Notes under the pieces: model-generated
Seen by the model: only the letters and a program-made list of their open reading frames with translations
Told to the model about the DNA's origin: nothing
The model's database searches: none
Origin: QYOJ01 sp043806735
GTDB lineage: Bacteria > Bacteroidota > Bacteroidia > Bacteroidales > FEN-979
Direction: 5' to 3'
Assembly (NCBI GenBank): GCA_043806735.1
Contig: JAZDGR010000178.1
Coordinates: 3,381-67,380 of the forward strand
DNA length: 64,000 nt
Part shown: positions 53,407-62,252 of the stretch, piece by piece
How the letters are laid out: each line of letters starts with the position of its first letter
How positions within the stretch are numbered: the stretch's first letter is position 1
Translations under genes and position numbers: made by a program

Positions 53407-53794
53407 TGCAAACAAAGCTCCGATCTCCTTTCTCTCTTCAGGGCAGATCCGTTATCTGGCTGACGCAGGATGGGAAATCGGATCCCACCTTGTTTCCCAC
53501 AAATCGGTTATTCAACTTTCAGACCAGGATGTGAGAGATGAACTTGAACAATCCAAAACCCAACTGGAAGGAATCTCCGGGAAGCCAGTCGTTACAGTTG
53601 CTTATCCCTATGGTTCCTATGATGAACGGACTCTGCGAATGGTTAGGGAGATAGGATTCCATTTCGGATTAACGACTGATCAGCCTCCCCTTGGCAACTT
53701 TCCTTTGCTTGAACTCCCCAGAAACCATGTCAAAGGAGCCAGCTGGCACCATAGATTCTCTTTCACGCGCATTTTCCGGCATCATGGAGCTTAA
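53390..53794 (+). pseudogene. polysaccharide deacetylase, N-terminal part missing
   Basis: NodB-homology deacetylase fragment. It enters in mid-domain at IPDSANKAPISFLSSGQIRY, keeps the metal-binding HxxxH motif in GSHLVSHKSVIQLS, TVAYPYGSYDERTLRMV and a normal C-terminus (SFTRIFRHHGA). The first motif (TFDD-type, with the catalytic Asp) is gone. An in-frame ATG at 53369 belongs to the glycosyltransferase side of the junction. The stop overlaps the next gene start by 11 bases, an original operon feature. Confidence 0.75.
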
Positions 53795-54376
53795 GGTCTA
53801 TACCAGAATTGACGATCCTGAGCTTGTTATCGGGTGGAAGAGCTTCGAAGAAGAGGCAGAAATTTTTCCTCAATCGAGGTATTCCTGGGCAAACTGTTGG
53901 TGGAAGCACATGTGGAGCAAACAATCCCTGTATACTATTGCAGTGAAAAATGATGTGGTGGGAAGACTATATTCATTCGCTGCGAACAAGTGTAAGGCGG
54001 AATATCCGGGCCCGGCTCCGGAAGCTGGAGACTTCCGGGAAGGTAACATTCAGATGCATTGATAAACAGACTGATTTCGAAGAAGTTGAACAGGTTCTGG
54101 GTACTATGTATGCTATCAGGTTAAGAGAATCAGGCCGAAATCCCAAAACTCGGGATGAACTTCTTTTCAGAAAAGAGTTGATCACTCAAGGATTTCAGGA
54201 GAAGTACCTCGTGCTTTTCCTTTTGCAGTATGTCAGGCATTTATCCCTGGAAGTTGGATTTCTCGGCAGGAGGAAAACCCCAGACGAAAGTTACCGTTTT
54301 CAGTTCATCACGAAGGCTACGGGCATTACTGTACCGTGTTCTGTTGACAAAGTCTGGAGTCCAGACAAATTCATGA
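53784..54376 (+). pseudogene. FemAB/BioF2-like acyltransferase remnant with internal gaps
   Basis: GNAT-fold acyltransferase of the kind found in exopolysaccharide loci. Starts MELKVYTRIDDPELVIGW and reads to IAVKNDVV near 53955, then shifts frame to WEDYIHSLRTSVRRNIRARL, a part normally about 100 residues further on. It continues to GFQEKYLVLFLLQ and after a second junction ends in a third frame with PWKLDFSAGGKPQTKV to TGA at 54374. These pieces are all recognisably one family, so deletions rather than random sequence explain the breaks. Confidence 0.65.
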
Positions 54377-55447
54377 AGAGATGATCGTTTTACTCCGGAT
54401 TTTGAAAGCCGGACACTCATCGGAACCGGTATACCATTTACACCTTGGCTTGCAATCGAGGCAGGAAACGATCATCTCTTCATGGTGCTGGGCTTTGGAT
54501 ACCCAATGCGGGTCTGCTAGGATCGGTCTACCCAGGTTCACAAAATCGGCGTAGTTATGTTCAATCAAATAATTCGCGCGTTCAGGTGTGCGGATCTCAT
54601 TCACCACTCCCACCGGTAGCCCAACCCTGGATTTGATCACGGTTCCGCTGTAACAGATCCAGTTGAATTCGAATCCTTTGGGCGGACGGGGAAGACTTAC
54701 CAGGGTGCCTCCGTGTGAAACATCAAGTAAATCCACTTTTTGCTGTTCCAGTAACTGTGCAATGCGGATCCCATTTTCAAGTGCCGGAGAGTTTGCTCCC
54801 ATGCGGTAAGCCACTAAAAAGGAATTCCCGCACCGGGTCCTGATCCCTTCGATGATCTCACAAGCCAGCTTCATCCTGCCCCAAAGATCTCCTCCATATT
54901 CATCTTCCCTGTGGTTGTAATGACTTGACGCAAACTGACTGAGGAGGTAACCGTGGGCTCCATGAATCTGGACACCGTCAAATCCGGCCTGTTGTGCCCG
55001 TAACGCTGCCCGGATAAAATTATCCCGGATGGCGTGAATTTCTTCTAGGGTCAAAGCTCTTGATTTCGGGTTTTTTGGATCGGCGGAGGGTCCCAATGGC
55101 AACTGGGTGACACTTTCTGGTGCGACAAGTCCGGCATGATGCAGCTGAATCAGGGAGACGGCCCCAAAGGCTTTCACAACTCTGGAAATCTGGCTCAGTC
55201 CTTCAATTTGCTCATCAGACCATATTCCCAATTGGCAGGGAGCTAACCGGCCATCATTTTGGATACAGGTTGCCTCGGTCACGATAATACCAGCACCCCC
55301 TTCAGCTCGTTCGTGGTAATGGTCAATGTTTCTTTTGGTGACCAATCCATCTTCCCCCGTATACTCAAAGCAGACCATGGGAGGCATGATCACCCGGTTT
55401 TTAACAGGGATGCCTTTCAATATAAAAGAGGTAAAAAGGGCCAGCAT
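54371..55447 (-). CDS. old yellow enzyme-family NADH:flavin oxidoreductase
   Basis: FMN (beta/alpha)8 enzyme that reduces activated C=C bonds of enones. 358 residues from the ATG at 55447 (MLALFTSFILKGIPVKNRVI). Motifs: PPMVCFEYTGEDGLVT, GGAGIIVTEATCI, IQLHHAGLVA, AGFDGVQIHGAHGYLLSQF with the substrate-binding HGAHGYL, YGGDLWGRM and VNLGRPILADPHW. Near the end, CLDCKPRCKWYTGSDECPAF resembles the 4Fe-4S ligands of 2,4-dienoyl-CoA reductases, but the FAD/NAD domain of that type is absent. Starts 2 bases after the EXPERA gene. Confidence 0.87.
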   Translation of the reverse strand: MLALFTSFILKGIPVKNRVIMPPMVCFEYTGEDGLVTKRNIDHYHERAEGGAGIIVTEATCIQNDGRLAPCQLGIWSDEQIEGLSQISRVVKAFGAVSLIQLHHAGLVAPESVTQLPLGPSADPKNPKSRALTLEEIHAIRDNFIRAALRAQQAGFDGVQIHGAHGYLLSQFASSHYNHREDEYGGDLWGRMKLACEIIEGIRTRCGNSFLVAYRMGANSPALENGIRIAQLLEQQKVDLLDVSHGGTLVSLPRPPKGFEFNWICYSGTVIKSRVGLPVGVVNEIRTPERANYLIEHNYADFVNLGRPILADPHWVSKAQHHEEMIVSCLDCKPRCKWYTGSDECPAFKIRSKTIISS

Positions 55448-55449
55448 AC

Positions 55450-55959
55450 TTAATTCGATTTCGTAAAAGGATGCGGATTTTTCCACATCTTCCAAATGAG
55501 AAAGACCGGAAAAAGAAACCAGGGAGCATTGGCCAGCAATACCAACGGCAGGTTGAGGGCCGGTGTGGGGCCCCAGATCTCTTCACTGCAGATGATGGTT
55601 ACATTGGTAAAGAGTATAGACATCACAATGAACGTCGGGATCCGGATCCAGTCTTTTCCTTTACTAAACGCATAGATCGCAAAGGCGTAATAGGGGCCGA
55701 AAAGAATGACATCCAGCCAGATTGTCGCTTTCCACCAAACCGGACGGAGCCACGGAAGGGGATCGAAGGTACTCCCCCACCAGTGTACCATATCCACTAG
55801 GAAAGGTAAGGGCCAGACCGGGTACTTAAAGTTTCCTGGATCTTGAATAACAAGTTGCTCAAGATCAACGATGTACGTTATAAAGAACAGGTTTAATAAG
55901 AAAAATACCAGGTAGATGTAATCCACCTTTCGCTGTTTTAGAGGAATCGGGGTGCGCAT
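55450..55959 (-). CDS. EXPERA-domain (emopamil-binding-like) membrane protein
   Basis: 169 residues with four to five helices, starting at the ATG at 55959; an upstream frame to 56004 lies in a repeat array. Pattern typical of the EXPERA/DUF2781 fold: RKVDYIYLVFFLLNLFFITY, MVHWWGSTFDPLPWLRPVWW, WLDVILFGPYYAFAIYAF and ICSEEIWGPTP. Characterised eukaryotic members are sterol delta8-delta7 isomerase (EBP), TM6SF2 and TMEM97; bacterial roles are unknown. The conserved His and Glu residues of EBP may correspond to HWW and SEEIWG (inference). Sits between SDR and old yellow enzyme genes. Confidence 0.78.
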   Translation of the reverse strand: MRTPIPLKQRKVDYIYLVFFLLNLFFITYIVDLEQLVIQDPGNFKYPVWPLPFLVDMVHWWGSTFDPLPWLRPVWWKATIWLDVILFGPYYAFAIYAFSKGKDWIRIPTFIVMSILFTNVTIICSEEIWGPTPALNLPLVLLANAPWFLFPVFLIWKMWKNPHPFTKSN

Positions 55960-55973
55960 ATGTGGTTTAATTA

Positions 55974-56003
55974 ACAGTTTGCAGTTGGCAGTTGCAGTTG
56001 GCA
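55974..56003. repeat. GCAGTTG heptamer array
   Basis: ACAGTTT, GCAGTTG, GCAGTTG and a shifted CAGTTGGCA copy, in the 57-base gap between the EXPERA start and the SDR stop. Complement of the AACTGCC unit at 58149. Confidence 0.65.
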
Positions 56004-56016
56004 AAGGTAAAATAAA

Positions 56017-56841
56017 TCAAAGATTTTTCATCTTCTCACGGCCGGTCCGGGCCATCTGACATGCGAGGTTCAGCCTGAATCCCGAAAAGTTGGAGATGAA
56101 CGCCCCCAACCTGACCGAAGGGTCTGAGTACATGATAGGTTTTGGTTTAAGGATCAGCCGGATCAATTGATCGGCCACATCTTCAGGCGTTCTGGGTTTG
56201 GTGAATTTCCGGGTCAGCCAGTTTTGTTTCCGGCTCATGAGAAAGTCCTGCGAAACTTCCCCGATCCGTGATTCGGGCTTAGAGTCTGTCAGAATGTACC
56301 CGGGGAAATACTCACTGACGATAATCCCTGAACCGGTCCATTCGGCTTGGATGGTGCGGGTCCATGCCGAAAACGCAGCTTTCGAGCACACATAAGGAGC
56401 ATAAAAAGGGATCCCCATCATAAACCCGGGAGAGCCGATGTTGATAATATGCAATCCTCCATGATCTTTCGATAGGGACACCGCTTCCTGTGTTGCGGCA
56501 ACTGCTCCGATCAGGTTGGTCTGGATGGTTTTCAGGAGATCTGCGGAAGAGACTGTTTCAGCCGGTGAGACAATAATACAGGCTGCATTGTTGACCAATA
56601 CATCTAATCTGCCAAAATGTGCGATTACGTCCCTGACCATTTGCTTTGCCTGAAGTTCGTCGTGCATATCCACCCGGATGACAAAGGCACCGGTCATCTT
56701 TTCTGCCAGTTCATCAAGCTTATCTTTTCGACGGGCTGCAAGGGCCACCCGGGCGCCTGCCCGCTCAAAAGCCAGGGCAGCTGCCGCACCTATTCCCGAA
56801 GAAGCGCCTGTGATAAGAATGATCTTGTCGCGGATATACAT
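56017..56841 (-). CDS. short-chain dehydrogenase/reductase
   Basis: 274 residues. TGASSGIGAAAALAFERAGA (about 9-28) binds NAD(P), VLVNNAACI replaces the usual NNAG, and GSPGFMMGIPFYAPYVCSK carries the catalytic Ser region and Tyr-x3-Lys. C-terminal RLNLACQMARTGREKMKNL is basic and may be amphipathic. About 30% like the SDR at 26816 by eye. First gene of a three-gene strand with EXPERA and old yellow enzyme genes, so an oxidoreduction of a shared hydrophobic substrate is possible. Confidence 0.87.
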   Translation of the reverse strand: MYIRDKIILITGASSGIGAAAALAFERAGARVALAARRKDKLDELAEKMTGAFVIRVDMHDELQAKQMVRDVIAHFGRLDVLVNNAACIIVSPAETVSSADLLKTIQTNLIGAVAATQEAVSLSKDHGGLHIINIGSPGFMMGIPFYAPYVCSKAAFSAWTRTIQAEWTGSGIIVSEYFPGYILTDSKPESRIGEVSQDFLMSRKQNWLTRKFTKPRTPEDVADQLIRLILKPKPIMYSDPSVRLGAFISNFSGFRLNLACQMARTGREKMKNL

Positions 56842-56861
56842 GAATTACGAATTACGAATTA
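56842..56861. repeat. GAATTAC heptamer array
   Basis: Two full GAATTAC units and GAATTA directly upstream of the SDR start codon. Same family, opposite strand, as 28923. Confidence 0.6.
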
Positions 56862-56941
56862 GGCAAAAATCGAGATTTCAATCGTAAATTTAAAATTATA
56901 CTTCGTAAATTCATAAGTTTGTATGAACCAAATACGAGATT

Positions 56942-58087
56942 ATGAGGACAAGTATACACCTGCTGCTCTTGCTGATCCTCGGATCAGGAGCGATCATCTC
57001 CTGCCAGAATTCAGGAAACCGGAATGCATCATCCGATACTTTAACACTTTCCGTCATGAAAACACCATTTGGCATTGCCGACAACAAAGAGGTTTTCCTC
57101 TATACACTCACTAACAAACATGCGATCACAGTAAAGATCACCAACTATGGCGCCATCATCACCCAGATATGGATTCCGGACAAATCAGGAAGACCGGGGG
57201 ATATTGTGCTAGGATATGACAGCCTGCAGGATTACATTCAAAATAATCCCTATTTCGGAGCCATTGCGGGAAGGTATGCCAACCGGATCGCCAAAGGGAA
57301 GTTTTCGCTGGATGGAAAAACTTATCAACTGGTAAAAAACAACGGGAATAACCATCTGCATGGTGGAGCTAAGGGACTGGACAAAGTCGTGTGGGATGCC
57401 CACGAATTTTCGGATTCGCTGGTAACCGGGGTAGTTCTGACGTACCTGAGCAAGGATGGAGAAGAAGGGTATCCCGGAAATTTGAACATTCAGGTCACCT
57501 ACTCATTAAATAACCTGGATGAACTGGAAACGCTTATCGAAGCTACAACGGATAAACCTACCCCTGTTAATCTTTGCAACCACACCTATTTCAATCTTAG
57601 CGAAGCCGACACCAATATTCTGGGGCACATTCTTTCTATCGTAGCAGCAGAACTCACCGATGTAAATGATGAGCTGATTCCTACAGGTACGCTTCCCCCA
57701 ATTGCAGGAACGCCTATGGATTTCAATATACCTCATCAAATCGGTCAGGGGATCTCTGACGTTAAGGGCGGGTATGACCACAACTATGTGTTGTCGAAAA
57801 CTCCCGGAGCATTTGCCTTTGCTGCGACCTTGATAGATCCACGGTCTGGACGCGAAGTCAAGATCTATACGACCCAACCCGGGATTCAGTTCTACTCAGG
57901 GAATTTCCTGGATGGCACCATCCAAGGAAAGGGCGGGAAAATTTACCAAAAACATTATGGATTATGCCTTGAAACGCAGCATTTCCCAGACTCCCCGAAC
58001 CAGCCAGCCTTTCCGAATACCATTCTGAGACCAGGGGAGGAGTATAAGGAGGTGACGGTGTACAAGTTTAGGGTGACTGATCAATGA
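56942..58087 (+). CDS. galM: aldose 1-epimerase, lipoprotein
   Basis: Interconverts alpha- and beta-anomers of galactose and glucose. 381 residues with lipobox GSGAIISCQN, so secreted or membrane-anchored, unlike cytoplasmic GalM. Motifs: ITNYGAIITQIWIPDKSG, PYFGAIAGRYANRIAKGKF, NHLHGGAKGLDKVVW (substrate His), VNLCNHTYFNL (catalytic His) and LCLETQHFPDSPNQP (catalytic Glu). Convergent with galK 88 bases away, across two repeat arrays. Confidence 0.94.
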   Translation: MRTSIHLLLLLILGSGAIISCQNSGNRNASSDTLTLSVMKTPFGIADNKEVFLYTLTNKHAITVKITNYGAIITQIWIPDKSGRPGDIVLGYDSLQDYIQNNPYFGAIAGRYANRIAKGKFSLDGKTYQLVKNNGNNHLHGGAKGLDKVVWDAHEFSDSLVTGVVLTYLSKDGEEGYPGNLNIQVTYSLNNLDELETLIEATTDKPTPVNLCNHTYFNLSEADTNILGHILSIVAAELTDVNDELIPTGTLPPIAGTPMDFNIPHQIGQGISDVKGGYDHNYVLSKTPGAFAFAATLIDPRSGREVKIYTTQPGIQFYSGNFLDGTIQGKGGKIYQKHYGLCLETQHFPDSPNQPAFPNTILRPGEEYKEVTVYKFRVTDQ

Positions 58088-58089
58088 AG

Positions 58090-58138
58090 AGAGAACAGAG
58101 AACAGTGAACAGTGAAAAGTGAATAGTGAATAATGACT
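58090..58138. repeat. AGTGAAC-type heptamer array, seven units
   Basis: AGAGAAC x2, AGTGAAC, AGTGAAA, AGTGAAT x2, AATGACT, without gaps, beginning 3 bases after the galM stop. Same unit as at 39851 and 27491 (complement). The largest clear array in the window. Confidence 0.85.
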
Positions 58139-58148
58139 GGTGACCGGT

Positions 58149-58180
58149 AACTGCCAACTGCCAACTGGTAACTGCTAACT
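58149..58180. repeat. AACTGCC heptamer array
   Basis: AACTGCC x2, AACTGGT, AACTGCT and a partial copy, ending at the galK stop codon region; complement of the unit at 55974. A different unit lies 11 bases away, so two families are adjacent. Confidence 0.75.
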
Positions 58181-59338
58181 TACTTTTCTGACGCCGTCGG
58201 AGACTTCGGCGAGGTAGAAATCGGCTTTCAGGCCGGTTTTCAGGTGATAATTCCTTCCAACCTGATCCATGAAGTGATCTACTGTTTCATTCTTCACTAG
58301 GTTTACTGTACAACCTCCAAATCCAGCTCCGGTCATCCGGGCGCCCAGTACTCCGTTGATTTTCTGCGCTTCTTCTACGAGCGTATCCAACTCGATTCCT
58401 GTCACTTCATAATTCTCTTTCAGCGATTCGTGTGAAGCGTTCATCAACGCGCCAAACTGCAGGATATCATGGTTCCAAAGGCAGGAGACCGAATTCAGCA
58501 CACGTTGGTTTTCAGAGAGTACATGGCGGGCTCTGCGGCGAATGACTTCATCGGGAATCTGATCCTGGATTTTGTAAAACTGCATAAAACTGATCTCTCC
58601 CAACTGACTGATATCGAATAATCTGCTAAGATAAGAGACCGCGAGTTGACATTCGGCCACCCGTTCATTGTATTTGGAATCGGTTAACCCCCGCTGCTTA
58701 TTGGTATTTGCGATGACCAGGCTGATTCCATCCAGGATCAGGGGCACCATCTTGTTTTCAAGGGTTCGGCAGTTCAGGAAAATAGCGTGATCCTTTTCCC
58801 CCATCCCGACAGCAAACTGATCCATGATCCCGCAGTTTACACCGACAAACTGGTTCTCCGCTTTTTGCGAAAGTCTGATCAATTCCAGCAGGCTGATTTC
58901 CGTCTTCAGAATTGCATTTAAAGCAAAAGCCGTCACCATCTCAATGGATGCCGAGGAGGATAAACCGGCGCTATTGGGGATGGTTCCCGAGTAGAGCAAC
59001 TCCATCCCGGGGATACGAATGTTGCGCTGTTTGAATTGATCAAAAATTCCCAACGGGTAATTGACCCACTGCTTTTCAACCCTGTTGGAAATATCCGCAA
59101 CCGGGATCTCTGCCCGGAAATCAAAATTCGTTGAAGCAAGCCGGATAAGGGGCCCTTCTATCCTCCGGATGATAAGATTAATTCCGAACTGAAGGGCACA
59201 TGGCAGAACAAAGCCTCCGTTGTAATCGGTATGTTCACCGATCAAGTTTACGCGACCCGGGGCGAAAAACGGGGCAGGTTGATTTTCAGGTTGTCCGAAG
59301 AGCTGGAAATACATCCTGTAAAGTGCATCATGGTTCAT
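58175..59338 (-). CDS. galK: galactokinase
   Basis: Phosphorylates galactose at C1 in the Leloir pathway. 387 residues. GHMP signatures: GRVNLIGEHTDYNGGFVLP (about 28-46, includes the substrate-binding EHTDYNGG), PNSAGLSSSASIEMV (phosphate loop, about 130-144), CGIMDQFAVGMGEKDH (catalytic Asp) and GARMTGAGFGGCTVNLV near the end. Length and motif spacing are standard. Cytoplasmic. galT is not in the window; the substrate probably comes from outer galactosidases and the symporter (inference). Confidence 0.96.
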   Translation of the reverse strand: MNHDALYRMYFQLFGQPENQPAPFFAPGRVNLIGEHTDYNGGFVLPCALQFGINLIIRRIEGPLIRLASTNFDFRAEIPVADISNRVEKQWVNYPLGIFDQFKQRNIRIPGMELLYSGTIPNSAGLSSSASIEMVTAFALNAILKTEISLLELIRLSQKAENQFVGVNCGIMDQFAVGMGEKDHAIFLNCRTLENKMVPLILDGISLVIANTNKQRGLTDSKYNERVAECQLAVSYLSRLFDISQLGEISFMQFYKIQDQIPDEVIRRRARHVLSENQRVLNSVSCLWNHDILQFGALMNASHESLKENYEVTGIELDTLVEEAQKINGVLGARMTGAGFGGCTVNLVKNETVDHFMDQVGRNYHLKTGLKADFYLAEVSDGVRKVS

Positions 59339-59377
59339 ACAAAGAGTTCGATTTACGGCCGAAGGTAGAAAATTTTT

Positions 59378-59385
59378 TACTTTTG
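59378..59385 (+). promoter_or_regulatory. -7 box of the beta-mannosidase gene
   Basis: TACTTTTG, exact TAnnTTTG match, 24 bases before the ATG at 59409. No clear -33 box; the divergent galK start is 39 bases upstream. Confidence 0.5.
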
Positions 59386-59408
59386 CACCCGGATTAACCT
59401 ACATTCTA

Positions 59409-61940
59409 ATGAAAACATATTTCAAGATTTTTCTCTTATTGACTCTTTTTGTATTTGGAGCAGCTCCCTCTTTTGCACAGGACGAGGGAATCTTATCCCT
59501 GAACGGAACCTGGCAGTTCCGGCAACAAGGATCCACTAAAATCTACAATGCAGAGGTTCCGGGGCTGGTTCAACTTGTTTTAAAACAAAACCGGGTTATT
59601 GCGGATCCCTTTTATGCCACCTATGAAGAGAAGCTGCAATGGATCAGTGACACGGGATGGGTTTATGAGAAGTATTTTCAACTCGACCGCGAGTTTTTTG
59701 CCAACCGCCATATTGAGCTGGTATGTGAAGGCCTGGACACTTACGCTAATGTGTATATCAATGATTCCCTGGTGATTACGGCTGATAACATGTTCAAATC
59801 ATGGGTTGCCAACATCAAGCGGTTTCTTCGAATGGGATATAATAAAATCAAGATTGAATTTCCTTCGATTACCAAATTGAACAAGGCTTTCTACCATCAG
59901 TTACCTTATAAGCTACCCGGTGATGAAAAGGTGGTTTGCCGCAAAGCGGCTTATCAGTTTGGCTGGGATTGGGGACCCCGGTTTGTTACCATGGGGATAT
60001 GGAAACCGATATATATTCGCTACTGGAAATATGTCAATGTTCTGGGAGTCAATTTTATCCAGAAAAGTCTGACCGACTCGGTCGCGAAGATGGTCGCTGC
60101 TTTTGTCGTAAACTCAACGCTCTCTGACACAGCCGAATTCAAGCTTCTCTATGATACAAGCGTTTTCTTCACGGGGAAAGAGAAACTGAACAAAGGGATC
60201 AATGCCATCCGGATTGATTTTGACCTTACCAATCCCAAGAGGTGGAATCCCAACGGCATGGGAGCTCCGGTACTTTACAATTTAGGCTATCAGGTATTTT
60301 TCGCGGGGTATCTGGAAGGTGAAGGCCATCAGAAAATCGGATTGCGAACCGTTGAGTTGGTTCAGGAACCCGACTCCATTGGCCGTTCTTTTTATCTGAA
60401 GATCAACGGGAAGCCGGTTTTTGTGCGGGGGGCTAACTACATTCCGATGGACAATTTTCCAACCCGTGTTACAGACTCTATGTACAATGCATTACTCACT
60501 GATGCAGACCTTGCGAACATGAATATGCTCCGGGTATGGGGAGGAGGTATTTATGAACACGATACTTTTTATGACTTGTGCGATAAGAAGGGAATTATGG
60601 TGTGGCAGGATTTCATGTTTGCCAATGCTATGTATCCCGACTCTCCCGAATTCCTCAACAGCGTCAGAGATGAAGTAATCCAGAATATCGTCAGGCTGCG
60701 CCGGCACCCCTGTATTGTCCTCTGGTGCGGGAACAATGAGATAGACGAAGGCTGGCATAACTGGGGGTGGGTGAAAGAATACGGGTACAGCAAGGACGAT
60801 TCTACCCGAATTTACAACAACTACAAGAAGATGTTCCGAGAGGTGATCCCTTACGCGGTGATCAAGCATGATACCCTGCGTCCGTATATCTCCACAAGCC
60901 CAAAATACGGCTGGGGGAAAACGTCCAGTCTCACGGAAGGGGATATGCACTACTGGGGAGTCTGGTGGGGAAAAGAGCCTTTTGAGATGTACAACAAAAA
61001 GGTCGGCCGATTCATGTCGGAATATGGATTCCAGGGATTTCCCGATTATACAACGATTGAGAAGTTTACCCGTGAGGCTGATCGCCAGTTGGGGTCGATT
61101 GTCATGAAAGCCCATCAGAAACATCCTGTCGGATACGAAACGATTGACGAATACATGCGGCGGGATTACAAGGTTCCCACAGATTTTAAAATGTACGGGT
61201 ACGTAAGTCAACTTTTGCAGGCCGACGGTATTAAGACTGCTATCGATGCCCACCGCAGAGCCAAGCCGGCTTGCATGGGAACCATGTACTGGCAATTGAA
61301 CGATTCATGGCCTGTTGTATCCTGGTCTTCTATTGATTACTATGGAAAGAAGAAGGCCTTGTATTATGCCGTGAAACGCGAGTACAGGGATTTCTTTGTC
61401 GAGCCGGTCATGAAGGGTGACCGGTTGAAGGTTTACGCAACCTTTGATGAACCGGATCCGCAAAAAGCAAATTTCCGGGTGGTCCTTTCTGATTTTAACG
61501 GACGGGTTCTCTGGCAGCAGCAAACGGTATACACATTTGCAGCAGACAGAACGGAAATTGTGGTAGATACAAATCTTTCATCAACCCTGGAAGGAGCTGA
61601 CAAGTCCTCTCTTTTCGTTTATGCCGAGATTCAAAATATCCTGGGAGTAAGGGCTACTAACATTTGCTACTTCGTGCCTCCCAAGGATATGAAGCTGGAG
61701 AAAGCAGAGATTGAAGTGACCGTGCAGGAGATCAAGGAAGGGTATATGATTGACCTTTACACATCAAAACTTGCCAAAGGCGTATATTTGTCAACTCCTG
61801 TGAACGGAGAATTCACTGACAACTATTTCGACCTGCTCCCCTTTGAGGCAAAGAGAATCCAATTCAAGACAACAGAGCGAGTCGATGACTTTGCCAGTAA
61901 AATCAACTTAATCACCCTGTTAGACTCATTTACACCATGA
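59409..61940 (+). CDS. secreted GH2 beta-mannosidase
   Basis: Cleaves terminal beta-mannose from glycans by a retaining mechanism. 843 residues. Signal peptide (LLTLFVFGAAPSFAQ), sugar-binding jelly roll (about 25-190: LSLNGTWQFRQQG, GWVYEKYFQLDREF, FGWDWGPRFVTMGIWKPI), immunoglobulin-like domain, then a TIM barrel with MNMLRVWGGGIYEHD, VLWCGNNEIDEGWHNW (acid/base Glu in NNE) and RFMSEYGFQGFPDY (nucleophile Glu). DWGPRF and the NNEIDEG pattern distinguish beta-mannosidases from beta-galactosidases. Intact. Confidence 0.94.
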   Translation: MKTYFKIFLLLTLFVFGAAPSFAQDEGILSLNGTWQFRQQGSTKIYNAEVPGLVQLVLKQNRVIADPFYATYEEKLQWISDTGWVYEKYFQLDREFFANRHIELVCEGLDTYANVYINDSLVITADNMFKSWVANIKRFLRMGYNKIKIEFPSITKLNKAFYHQLPYKLPGDEKVVCRKAAYQFGWDWGPRFVTMGIWKPIYIRYWKYVNVLGVNFIQKSLTDSVAKMVAAFVVNSTLSDTAEFKLLYDTSVFFTGKEKLNKGINAIRIDFDLTNPKRWNPNGMGAPVLYNLGYQVFFAGYLEGEGHQKIGLRTVELVQEPDSIGRSFYLKINGKPVFVRGANYIPMDNFPTRVTDSMYNALLTDADLANMNMLRVWGGGIYEHDTFYDLCDKKGIMVWQDFMFANAMYPDSPEFLNSVRDEVIQNIVRLRRHPCIVLWCGNNEIDEGWHNWGWVKEYGYSKDDSTRIYNNYKKMFREVIPYAVIKHDTLRPYISTSPKYGWGKTSSLTEGDMHYWGVWWGKEPFEMYNKKVGRFMSEYGFQGFPDYTTIEKFTREADRQLGSIVMKAHQKHPVGYETIDEYMRRDYKVPTDFKMYGYVSQLLQADGIKTAIDAHRRAKPACMGTMYWQLNDSWPVVSWSSIDYYGKKKALYYAVKREYRDFFVEPVMKGDRLKVYATFDEPDPQKANFRVVLSDFNGRVLWQQQTVYTFAADRTEIVVDTNLSSTLEGADKSSLFVYAEIQNILGVRATNICYFVPPKDMKLEKAEIEVTVQEIKEGYMIDLYTSKLAKGVYLSTPVNGEFTDNYFDLLPFEAKRIQFKTTERVDDFASKINLITLLDSFTP

Positions 61941-62002
61941 TATCCCGCAGGCAATTACCGTTGGCACGCTGATGACGCGGATAAAACGCGGGTTTTGGCC
62001 CC

Positions 62003-62173
62003 CTGACCGTCCCGTCAGAACTGAAGCAATAGCCTGTCCAATTGCATCTGCTGAATCCCCAAGCCTCCAATTTCCGGAATGCAGATGTGGTGCTAACAGC
62101 CGACTGCGTGCCCTTTGCCATGGGTAATTTCCACGCCCGTTTCCTGAAAGGGAAATCGCTGGCTATTCAATAA
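62003..62173 (+). pseudogene. fragment of a 4Fe-4S ferredoxin-type protein with in-frame TAG
   Basis: The stretch LTVPSELKQ, TAG (62030-62032), PVQLHLLNPQASNFRNADVV and TADCVPFAMGNFHARFLKG then KSLAIQ and a stop at 62171 matches the middle of a ferredoxin-domain protein whose relatives read SELxQWPVQLHLLNP, so TAG replaces Trp, and continue KSLAIACPKLD, so the true 3' part is missing. Both ends are cut: about 60 bases after the beta-mannosidase stop show no recognised protein. The gap 61941-62252 holds this fragment and a promoter-like TATTTTTG at 62241-62248. Confidence 0.6.
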
Positions 62174-62252
62174 AAAATGTTGATATCGCGGAAATCTGTA
62201 AAAAAATCAGAAAATCAGACCCAAAATTGTTAATAACCCCTATTTTTGCCAG

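Noticed and set aside
53950..54384. Independent 144-residue gene
   Set aside because: It is the middle part of the same acyltransferase family as the preceding fragment, joined across a deletion junction, not a separate protein.
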